Shown here in pieces: positions 1 through 46,000 of a DNA stretch of 64,000 nucleotides. Both the position numbers and the translations under genes were made by a program. The DNA comes from Balanoglossus misakiensis. Lineage: Eukaryota; Hemichordata. The notes below the pieces were generated by a model, which did no database searches, had not been told where the DNA came from, and worked only from the letters and a program-made list of their open reading frames with translations. Each line of letters starts with the position of its first letter. Position 1 is the first letter of the stretch. The stretch is taken from positions 6,758,001 through 6,822,000 of the forward strand of contig CM082588.2 in the NCBI GenBank assembly GCA_040954595.2, written 5' to 3'.

Positions 1-36
1 TGTTTGTTTGTTTAGAGCTTCATTTAATTAACAAAA

Positions 37-183
37 TACTGTAAAACACTTTATTTTCGCGAGCAATAAATTTTCGCGAAATACGCGAGAGCCAAAATGG
101 CCTGAAAATAAAAAATCGCGTAAATTTTTTTTGAAGATAACGATGCAGTGAATGAAATAAGAGAACGCGAAAATTAATACGTA
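37..183. repeat. Family A foldback element, truncated
   Basis: It begins TACTGTAAAACACTTTATTTTCGC, matching the terminus of the complete copy at 23854-24065, but the opposite inverted end is missing. Confidence 0.8.
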
Positions 184-187
184 TGTC

Positions 188-319
188 AATAGTATGACAA
201 GTGGACAATTGGACATAGTTAATAGCATGCTACTTGGATTAAAACAAGAAACTGCATTTGGTACATAGGACAAAAATTCTGGAAATAAACCCCGAAGTTA
301 CTGCTGATGGAGCTTTAAT
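188..319. repeat. Family C element, partial arm
   Basis: One arm ends GATGGAGCTTTAAT with internal CAAGAAACTGCATTTGGTAC, as in the copies at 12706-12975 and 13966-14296. It lies just inside the SLCO intron. Confidence 0.7.
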
Positions 320-334
320 CCCGCTTGCACTCAC

Positions 335-1058
335 CCAAATACATTGGTGACTTGGTCTTGGATACGTTGTCGTCAACGTAAGCAACACCTAATATGTACA
401 ACGGTGATCCGCCAAAACCCATCAAGATATTTCCGATGATGATGAAGATGACGGGCTCAGACCCTTTCTTGATAATTGACGACAGTCCGTTGCCATGGCA
501 CTCGTAGGCGGGTTCTTCGACGCCGTAGCAAATCTCAGTAGCCATCGCCGCTGTGAAGTTGGCGTTCATGGGGGTGCCTTTTCGGTAATCGTACTTGTCG
601 GACGCAAACTGCGCGGAGGCAGCCATGACCAACCCAGTTGCCAGTAAGAGGAGCCCGGCGGCCATCCATCGCGGTCTGTGACTGCCCGGCCGCCCTCCGA
701 AGTAAGTGACAACCACGATGGAGAGAACGTCGGCCGACTCCTTCGCCGCGCGGCAGATCCCCACAAACTTGCTGGACAACGCGTACCGTTTCTGCAGCGT
801 CAAGACGTACATGCCGTCCATGATGTACGTCATTGAACCTACCATCCAACCCATACAAATTATTAACAGCATCATTTTCGGCGTCGCCAGCCTTTGAAGC
901 CATTTTGGCCGAAAGCGACCGATACCACAAGATGAACTGATGTCGTGGACGTCATCGTCTTGTGTCTTCAACATGGCGTCGTTTTTTTCGCTCAATTTCA
1001 CCTCATCGCCGTCAAGCGGTTTGTTCTCGTCCGTCTTTTCCGCACCGGTCATCTCCAT
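335..1058 (-). CDS. SLCO: Organic anion transporter (SLCO/OATP family), first coding exon, partial gene
   Basis: This exon encodes the first 241 residues of a twelve-helix plasma-membrane organic anion transporter; the rest lies beyond the left edge. Residues 1-43 are an acidic cytoplasmic tail, followed by CGIGRFRPKWLQ (44-55), the family's entry to helix 1. Helices are visible near 61-80, 106-120, 130-150 and 201-226. The loop GSHRPRW (125-131) matches the OATP family's GxRPRW-type loop, and LGVAYVDD (223-230) followed by SPMYLG matches the conserved YIDD...SPLYxG region. An N-glycosylation site, NFT, lies in the first large loop (167-169). The start at 1058 is supported by an in-frame TGA three codons upstream. 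The exon ends at a GTGAGT donor (329-334) in phase 1. The family call is firm; the subfamily and substrate cannot be assigned. Confidence 0.93.
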
Positions 1059-2916
1059 TTCCTTTCAAAAATAGAAAACACTTCTGTGTTAGTCACTCAG
1101 ACAGCCGAGCTTTGAGAGAAGCGACTAAAAACATTGCATACTTGAGTCAAACTTTTAAACAAAGATTTGCCATCATCTTTGTGATTTTAAGAACAAATAT
1201 GATTGCGAGGAGTCTTGCCATTCATAGTTTTGAGTTAGAGGGTTCCGGAGCATCCAACCTTATCCTTGTACACTAACACTTGAATGTTGTCGTCTTTTTC
1301 TTTCATCTCCCTCAACAAATATTTCCCCAGAATAGTTTCTGTGAGCGTTGGTCAGTTTCATGAATTCTGTAAATGTGCTCTGATTAACGTTAATAGCAAT
1401 AATGAATTATAGTAAAACGTATCCCCGTAGAAAGATTTTAGTTAAAAGACAAACAAAATTGATTTCGCTTTCCCCGCATGTCAAGATAGTCCAATGGCTT
1501 GTACACGACACGGTGTTTGTAACAAAGTAAGACATCATCAATACAAAAATGGTCATTTTTTCTACAGTAGGCGGAATATGTTATTTTTACAAATAGAAAT
1601 GAAATTAAACTATAAAGAAAGCGGAATCGTTGGCTTACACGTGAAGTTGTCGACGAGAAAATGGGTCAAGAAGTTTGTGTAAAAACTCACCTGTGCCATT
1701 TTTCGCCAATACGCCGAAAAACAACGTGGTCTCGTGAAAATGAGGGTGATGTTGTTGATAAATCGCGCTTTTAAATGCACAGATAGTACCATCAATTCCT
1801 ACTCATGAAGATCATTGATTAAAATATTAATGTGTTTACTTTTACACCAGCTACCACAATTGATTTGTAATTGAATATATAGATCATGTTGGTATTTTGC
1901 AGAAATCCATGACCTTGTAATTTCAAGCTAGTTATACTAATAGGCTAGGCTTAATTGAAGTGGCCGGAGCGATAGACCCGACCCGCAATCAGAGAGGTTC
2001 ATGGGTGAAGCCACCGCAATGTATGGTGTGATGTCGTGCCTGATCTTTCCGCGTTACTTTTCATTGCTTCTTTCGCCCCCCCCCCCCCCGGAGTACTGGG
2101 TACCTGTTCAGACAAGGATTGTTGTGAGCTAATTATGGCTGCAAACGTGACATGTTACTTGGCATGCATCCCTGGGGAGTTGAATGGAACTACTTCGGGT
2201 CCTTTGACCACGGGGAATAATTATAAAGCGCCTTGGGCAAATCACCTGTGGATGTATTCGTGCGCTATATCGGAACTCGGTACTACTTTCATTAGTAGAA
2301 ATATGCCAAGACAAAGTAGACCAAGAACTAGTTGATGTACTGACTCTGCAGATATGCATGAATTAAATCATTTTTTTCAATGCACGTTAACAGTTCCTGT
2401 AAATCAGTAAATGGAATCTATAATACTAACATATTCCCAGATGAAAATCACAAAAAAGAAAAAGAATATATGATATAGGAAACTGGTATATTTCCTCGTC
2501 ATAGTTTTCCGATGGTGTATCTGATTAAATTTACCTCTGAATGAACCCACAAGACACTCGACAAACTGGACTTTTTGGGTGTACATTTTTATTAACATAA
2601 TTGATGTTATCGTCCTTGTTTCCATGACACTTGATCACCCCAAAATACCAACTGATGACTAATCCAGTACTAGAATGGTACGATGTAGCCCTCAACAACC
2701 ACGCTACATCTACTCAGGTTTTTTATCTACTTTCCCAAAAAAACGGAGACAACTCAGAAAAATGACATGTTTTTTTTTCTCTTTCAAATTTTTACAAAAG
2801 ATAAAACAGGTTATTAGTCACTGGCAAAAATGTCCTGTGAATCTATCAGGTGGTTAAGAGCGGGTAGAAAAAAAAAGAACTTAGCTAGACAGGAACTGTA
2901 CATAGTGATATTGATA

Positions 2917-3105
2917 TACTGTAAAACGGGAAATTTTCGTTTTACAGGAAATTTTCGCGATATCAGGAGAAGGAACTATTACGCGCCGATTAATTTTCGC
3001 ATTCTTGTATTTCACTGAATTGATATCTCTGAAAAACATTTTTTTTGCATTAATGGCATAGTTCGCAAACAATTATCATTCGTGAAAATTTCCCGTTTTA
3101 CAGTA
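2917..3105. repeat. Family A foldback element
   Basis: Ends are TACTGTAAAACGGGAAATTT and its inverse, AAATTTCCCGTTTTACAGTA. The flanking TA bases suggest a TA target duplication, as in Tc1/mariner-derived MITEs. Confidence 0.9.
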
Positions 3106-3648
3106 ATCAGTGTGTGATGCGTCTATGTCAGTGACCGACATTGTTCTTGTGATTTTACAATTTTACTACATTACATGTACAATGTGTCGACTCTCCAAAT
3201 TTTACAAACTGCTCCTTAATACGTAAGAATGGAATGCTGTGAAACGATTGTCTGGTTTATCCTGAAATACTTGCACTAAACAACTAAAAATGAAATTTAA
3301 ACATGAAGGGACATAATATATTACTCCAGAACAGCTTACTGGGACATGACAGCTGCTTTAGCATGTATTCCGAAGTAAAAACGGAAAGGGTAGGGTCGTT
3401 CCGTCTGCAGCTACGGTAATTGGTCCCATACGACACAAAGATGCAAAGTATAAAGCCTGCAATGTACATCATTGCAAACAATGTGGTTGTTACTTTGTAT
3501 TACATTGTACACCATGGTAAACAATGCATTGTTACTTTTAACCAACTTTCCAAGTAATTTCGATACATGTATTGAACAGTGGGAACAATACAGATGGTGT
3601 TTATAAATAGAAATCTCGCACATGTGCAGTCCAGACGACCCTCCCCCT

Positions 3649-3841
3649 TTATAGGTATACAGTCACCTCCAATTTACATATCGCCATATATAGCTGAAAT
3701 GGCGTATTTGAGTGTTCTAAAGAACATATGGTGGCGCTCTTTTTTCCGAATGTGCCACCCACTAAAAATCTGTGATTGGTTAGATCTCAATTTACCATGG
3801 TAACTATAGCTAAATTCGCATAGGTGACCGTATACCTTTAA
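3649..3841. repeat. Family D foldback element
   Basis: About 193 bp with ends AGGTATACAGTCACCT and AGGTGACCGTATACCTTTAA. It contains TTTACCATGGTAAC, close to an RFX X-box. Confidence 0.9.
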
Positions 3842-5330
3842 ACATGGTGTATATTTATATCATAGAACATTTGAACTTAAAAAACATCACAAACTACATT
3901 ATTATACATAATATTACAGCTTCTCCATTATACCCATATGATCAGTATTTTACCCCTCAAATGATTTTTATCGTATAATGCAATTCCAGTTTTACGCTAC
4001 TTTATAGAGACGAGTTAAAAACGCGTCAATAAAGGCAGTACTTTTCAGATTTTAATTTACAGCTCATAATCATGCAGCACCATCTGAGATTGGGAATCAA
4101 GAATGTCAAATGAAATCAGACTACACCAATAGTTTGCAATCACATCATCAGTACATACTGTTGCCAATTTCAAATTATTTTAAAAATAAACAGAAATAGT
4201 TAATCATTCTCCCAAGTTTTTCAAGTCATGCAGAAACATGTACAAAGGATTTAGACACACTGTCTTTTTTTTTTTCAAATTGTTGTACGGCAGTTTAGTT
4301 TAGTTTGAAGTTTTTATCACCGCAATGGAAATGCATATATACAAAACCTTTCTGTTTTGACAGTATTTTTAATAGAAATCCTGTGATACACTGAAGTAGA
4401 TTTCTGCTCGGAAATAAAGTCCGTTTTTTACATACAAGGGACAACTAATGCCAATTCAGGTATAGATGCTGGGTTAAATTGTTGCAGGCTAAAAATAAAC
4501 CAGTTCTTCAAATCAATACATTAACAATAATATGCAAATAATCTAATGAAGAAGTTACAAAGTGTTAATGCCAGTTCCCAGTGATGATTTTCGACCTACT
4601 GATTATGCATGAAACTGCTATGCAAATCACTCATTAGCATAACACGCATATTTAATTACTCATTAGCATAACATGCATATTCAAATTGAGCACTTGAAAG
4701 TCAATTTTCAATGGAGACACACAGCTCAATGTGAACATTGTTCTCCATTAAATGACTGGCAGTTTGAAAGAAAAACTAGAACGGTGTGCAGCATAGAACT
4801 AGCTACCGAGAAGTAAGTACAACCTTCTATGAAAACAAGAGTTTGAAGAGCACTAAACAACAAACAATACGGTCACACATGCAGTGAAACAGCTGCTGAA
4901 TTATCTCAATATGAAGGAGTTTTTGTTCGGTGAGTTGCTTGTAATTTATTCTTCAAAACTTGGCATATCACAGACACGTATTACCTGCCAATGGTAGTAG
5001 TGTCGCCCAAGCCGTGACTTCGATAAAACTACAATAAAATGTCTGTAAACTTGTACCTGATAAATCTACTGATAAAAATTCCAAAGTCTTCGGATAACTC
5101 GGGAGGATTTAACATTCGCAAAATCTGCACATATTACATCGATTCTCTTTTATACATACATGTTTAATACTTCAAACTATCGTTATTAAATCAAGATGAT
5201 TTTTTTTTCTCTCACATTTTTTATACAAATTTCAGCTGATAGTATACCCTTGGAAGTGGTTTCCCTGCCTCTTGATGGAATGCGATGGAAAACAGTCCAG
5301 AACAGCACAAAAACATCCTCTTTTGCCAGG

Positions 5331-5492
5331 TACAGTCAAACCTTAGTGGCCACCTCTATATAGTGGCCACTTTGTTACAGTCCCTGCACAATTTACATGT
5401 ACATTAATTGACCTGTCTATAAAGGCCACCTGTCTATACAGATCAGTTTAGGAAAGTCCCTTGACTGGCCACTATATACAGGTTTGACTGTA
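5331..5492. repeat. Inverted-repeat element with CAGTCAAACC ends
   Basis: TACAGTCAAACCT at the left and AGGTTTGACTGTA at the right bound 162 bp with internal TGGCCAC repeats. The TA flanks fit a Tc1/mariner-type MITE. Confidence 0.85.
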
Positions 5493-6813
5493 TCTAAATC
5501 AAAGCCTTTTTAATTTCTACAACGAAAATAGAATACATCCAATCTCAGCTCCCTGACACAGACACTTTGTACACTATGGAAGACTTTAAAAAAAAAAGCC
5601 TGACTGCCTGTAACCCCTCGCTAAAAATGGTACTGCCCACTACGCTGTAAAGTAACAGCTCACTGTATTTAGTGCAAGGCTATGATTTTGATCTACGTGG
5701 TTTACAACCTATTGGTATGTCATGGTGTCTGCGAAAACAATAAACATGAACTGTGACGCAGAAATATTTCATAAGGCGAAAACCTTTCACAGTTAGACTC
5801 AATTCTATATAGAATGCTATCTTACAAATTGGCGTATAAATCTGATTTTGTATTTTTTATGGCACTATCAAAGACCGGTCAGTCTTATATCTGAATTTAC
5901 AAGACATGATAGGAGGGTTTGTGATCCGTGTATTTTGTTATAGCTCACGGCGTGTCGTTAAGATGCGATTTCTGTGTCTACATGTTCTGGACACGATAAG
6001 TCCAACAGATGATTCGTTCTGGACCAGTTCCGCACAAGTCACAAACTATGACACTCTGACTAACAGCCACAATCGTTGTACAAACAGTTTCATCATTCCA
6101 TCAACCGAATCGGTTATGTTTTCTCTCTTACTTCTACACTTTAGCTTGGATATTTTCACTTCCAATGGTGAATTCTTGCTATTCATGTGTTAAAATGTGG
6201 GGGAACAGCATGGAATTAAATGGGGTGACTCTTTGAAGACATGATTGCAATTTTGAGAAATTAATACAAATATCCTGATTTTTCACAGATATGTACCTTC
6301 AGTTGATAAAATCTCTGGTGTCTCACTTAACACTCTATCACTTCTATGTTTTTGGTTTGTTGCCCGATATTTCTTACGATTCTCATCTGAAATCATTCAT
6401 TAATATTTCATTATATTACATCCTCAGGTTTAAAAGGTATGCATAGAATTGTGGCTTTGAATTCTACACAAAGATGTCAGAATAATTCTGTGTGAGCACT
6501 TCACATTTGATTCCTGTCAATTTTCCATTTATTTTCTGTTGAATATATTACCACACTCTGAGAACTACTTCCTGTCTGCAACTACAGCTGACACTATATC
6601 CCATAATACTGTCGCTATGCATTGTGGGAAGATCTAGTACAAATCTGCTTTCATATATATTACAATCGATCATTCCCATAAGGTGATTTGTAGCCTAACA
6701 GCTAACTTGCAATATGTTTGCAATGGTACCTACAATATGTTTTCCAGCAAAAGTTTTTTTTTCTCCAAAATAGTTTTAGTATTTATTCGGAAATTCTACT
6801 GCTGTAAAATCTT

Positions 6814-41823
<35,010 letters not shown>

Positions 41824-42347
41824 GGTGATGCGTGTGTAGGCCAGAGCAGCGTTTTAAAGAAGAGAATCCGTCCGAAAGCCGGGGTGATTTTTCGCCGATT
41901 TCACTTTAACTTCCTCCCTCAGCGACGAGTTCAAGATGGCGACGATTTCATCAAAACGAGGCTAATAAATAATGACACCATATTTGCATTCAATTTGCAT
42001 GCTCGTATATATGTCTACGTACGTGCACAGACATATACGATTTATACTTTCGTTTTTATTCACTTGCCAATCTGTTTCGCTGCTTGAAGGCCGAATTAAT
42101 TACATTGAACATTGCCAGGGCATGTTTTACATGGCTGTCACAGGCAGGAGACTTAAGATTTAAAAATGTGACTGAAATGCTAAATATTTTAATACTTGTG
42201 AATCAATTTCAGGAATGCTGTCATACAGTTACCAACCCAAGTTAATAGGCACTGTGATATCAATATAATAGCAGCGTTACATTTAACACCAATCCAAAGA
42301 CCTTTATATATTAATGACACAACAGCAAGAAAGTTACAGAAGTTCAT
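41824..42347 (-). promoter_or_regulatory. RPS6KA: RSK 5' leader and proximal promoter region
   Basis: DNA just upstream of the RSK start codon lies less than 600 bp from the likely LAS1L polyadenylation site. A YY1-like CGCCATCTTG (sense on the minus strand) lies about 110 bp upstream of the ATG, near 41932-41941, a typical position in TATA-less promoters. No convincing TATA box is seen. The transcription start is not mapped. Confidence 0.4.
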
Positions 42348-42937
42348 TTTTATTTATATCTATGTGGGGGAACATACAACTCATAAGAGTGTAAAAAGAT
42401 GGAATAAATATAATTAAATTATATTTTTTTATTGGCTGTGTTCTCATTCTCAACACTTTAAATTCCATTCACATATACAGGTCCACTGTCAGTACATTGA
42501 GTGGAACACACACCATGGCCTCGTCAAGAATCTAGAAATCTCAGCTGCATCTATACTACTGCACTTGAAAAACACTGCCCTTGTCATCTCAAGGTTCTGC
42601 AATGTGCTATTATCCAAACTTTTAACGAATTCCTGTTACACACACATTAGGTGATTCACATTCCATTCTGGTGGTTTCCTACAGAATATGGTCTTTGTCC
42701 AATTATCAATGCATATCCCAGTATTTTTCACAGATTTCATGTCCAGCATTGTAATGAGTCAATCCAAAGATGTTGAATCAGCACCAAGCTCAACAATTAA
42801 GTTCTCGTTCTTGGCATCTTTCTCACTGAACTTCATACGCAGGCCGACGTCTCTCTCTGACCGGTGTAGAAACTGTTTGTCTCCATGCATACACCGAGTG
42901 TTTCCATCATTCTGACACATCCCACGGTTTTGACTCT

Positions 42938-43079
42938 TCAGAACAAACCAATACTCTTCTTGAAGATCTCCACGTCACTCGACGACCACACAGCTCCACA
43001 AGTATCAGTTACCATGGCTACCTCTTCTCTCGGCTCCTGCGGATCTGTTTCATCTGCAGATTCCATCTCACACTGTTGC
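42938..43079 (-). CDS. LAS1L: LAS1L exon 11 (residues 477-523 and stop)
   Basis: It encodes an acidic stretch, then AVWSSSDVEIFKKSIGLF and TGA. The Trp and the final Leu-Phe recur at the human C-terminus. Confidence 0.91.
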
Positions 43080-46000
43080 CTGGGAAACAGAATTTAGCAT
43101 TGAAATGTCACCTGATTTGATGAAGGGGCTTACAGATTCCAGAAATCACAGTTTCATAACAACAGATGTATCAAAAAGTCGTGATTTGTCTGATATGGTC
43201 AATTTTAATTTCTCAACATTTTAACAAACTGAAGTATGTACAAGATGCTCTAAGATCAATGCTATAGTATGCTATATGTACACATACATTACATAAATGT
43301 ACATACACACACACATACATGTGTACACACCTGTATGCACACATATACATACTAGTACACACACACACATACAAACAAACACACACACACACACACATTA
43401 TTATTTATGTGATAAATAATAATGTGTGTGTGTGTGTTTCACAAGCTTACCTGTCATTTTCAATTGATTTCATGTTTTCCTGACTTATTGCTAATTCCAG
43501 ATGCTGAGGATCTTCCAGAGGTTGATTTGGAACCATTCCCAATGGATACAGTGACCAGTCCACAAGATCTGTAGGCAGAGAAAGATGGCGGATGTGATTT
43601 CGGCTTCAGGAAATTACTTCTCTTCTATGTATTCAGACAAACATCTGTTGACAATTTCTAGGCAATTAACCTTAGAAACCGTCTCTTGTCAACAGAGCAT
43701 TTTCGGTTTTCACATGTTATCCACAGAAATGTTGGTTTACATATTTTGCTACACATGACCATACATTCAAAACATTGATAACCTAGAAACCTTCTAAATA
43801 TTCCAAATTCATGTATCAGTATGAAATTATTCAATTTTTTTGTAAAATTTATGTAAATTTACGTAAATTATGTAAACTCAAAGCATGGTACCAGAATTGT
43901 GCAATAACTTTGTATTTACAAGACGTTTCAGTGCCATCATTTGAGTAACGTGCAAAATATGTGATTATTCGACATCTTACCTCTACAAAGTTGCCATCCT
44001 CTGTCTTCAGTCTTTGCAGAGTTGTCTGACTTTGTTGTCTGGTTTCCAAGATCTTCGTCTTGCTGGCAGTGTACGTCGTCCATTGTGTAAATACGGTTTT
44101 CCGGGAGTGCTTGTTCATCGTCCTCATCCTTGTCTGAACTCAAGTAAGTGGACGCCAGTTCTTTGATTCGCTGCCGAGTTGTGTCCGATATTTGTGGCTT
44201 CATGAATGACACGATTCTGTAAGTTGACAGAAGATATGAATTGCTGATGAATCATAGGATGTTGAATTCTGAGGTTGAAAAAATTTCAAATGCGCAGAAT
44301 CACACTTTCCTCTTGATGTTTTTCAAATCGTTTTATTGTTTTTTTTTCAGACACACCAAACATGAACTGTGATATTTACCTTTCAAGAATAGCAATGGTC
44401 CCTCTGCCAGGGTTTTCTATGCACATATCAAAGATACTCTTCCAGTTGACGTTGCATGTTGTATCTGATGTGATATCAGATTTATCATCTGAAATTATTG
44501 AGATAAAAAAATCAATTATTGAATTGATGAAGGATGGCCAGTCCTGTCTCTGGCATGGCTAAATTATTGGTGGTAACCTTTCAGGTCATTTCGCACATTG
44601 CTGATAACAAGTAGTCCATTTCAATATTCTTTACCAGAAATGTTGGGATGGAAGCTGTGTGTGGTCGAACGTTGATTCACTATATATCCACATGTAGAAT
44701 AACATCAACGGTGTCTTGTATCAAACATGATTAATGGAAAAGGGGCAGCGAGAGAGAGACTTTGTCCCTTTAAAAATATTTTGTGTCAGGATCACGGATG
44801 ATAAAATAAACACTTTCTCTGACAAACAGAAACAGTTTATGCTGCATGCATCAATTTGGATTCACATATTCAGTAAAATCTATCCAAATGATAGCACGTC
44901 GACAGACAACATAAATTTGCATGAATCTGTGACCTACTTTTATTCTGTCCAGCTGTCAAAATACTCAACACCCATCCCGCTAAACACCTTGCAGCAAAAA
45001 CATCCTGATTTGTGAATTTGCAAAGCTCTGTCAGAAGATCGAGTATCAACAGTTGGGTGTAGTCTAATTGTTGGAACAGCTTCAGAACTGGACTCCACAG
45101 ATTGAAGAATGATTTAGGGATCTGCAACAGGCCTGAGTCACTAACAAAATCTGTAAAACACAAATATAAAAGTTTCAACATAAAATTAATCTTTTTTAGG
45201 TTTTATTACTCCAATGGGCTTGAAAGAAATATTTCCTGAGTACATCATCATACAGCTAATAGAAATATTGCTGATGTTAATTTTTGTGACAGTCTTTGTA
45301 CATCAAATGTTGAGATTTACAAAGAGAATACCTATTATTTTCTTACGTACCAGTATTTCTGTCTAAACCAGCAACATCAGATGTCTTTACAACTGGCAAA
45401 TGAGTTTCTTGTCAACACTGAGAGGTTGGCACAATGAACTCTTGAATCAAACTTACCATCTTCACTGATTTTCAAAGACTGTAACTGTTCCACTGATGGA
45501 ACAAGGAATCCATCTTGTAACATAGTTTGGATCAAACACTTCCTGAAATTGATGAGATTATAAGATTTTTATTGGAGGGAAATGACAATTACTCATGAAT
45601 ATGCAAATATGCAACTAAAAATGCAACTAACTTAGTAACATTAATGAGTAAAGCTATCTCATATTGGTTGCCTATGTGATTAAAATGGTTAACACTACTT
45701 TGAGCCCTGACGGTAGAAAAGTGCTAACGATTCAAAATATGAGTTGGTTAATACCTTCTTTTGATTCGTAACACATCTTTAATCGCTACCAATGCAGTCT
45801 TTGCAGACTTTCTGTCGATATTTTGAAGACCTGTCTTCTGTGCTTCCATTACCTGTAGGATAATGACATCAGTGTACACTGGCATTACACCAATAAATGT
45901 CTTCACAAAATTCCCTTTGAGAACTTTACTTCAGCATCAGTATACCGACTCATTTTGTCAAACTGTCTCATTTATAACTGCAATTTTAGAAAAAAAAATT

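Larger units (their letters stand above)
1059..6813. other. Intergenic region between SLCO 5' end and RSK 3' end
   Basis: No gene is supported in this stretch. It holds foldback repeats (2917-3105, 3649-3841, 5331-5492), a 12-base C run near 2078-2089, octamer-like motifs around 4532-4690, and the presumed RSK 3' UTR at the right end. AATAAA on the minus strand occurs at 6782-6787, very close to the RSK stop, and again at 6529-6534. A strong minus-strand donor (GTGAGT at 1686-1691) could end a non-coding first exon of SLCO. Confidence 0.6.
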
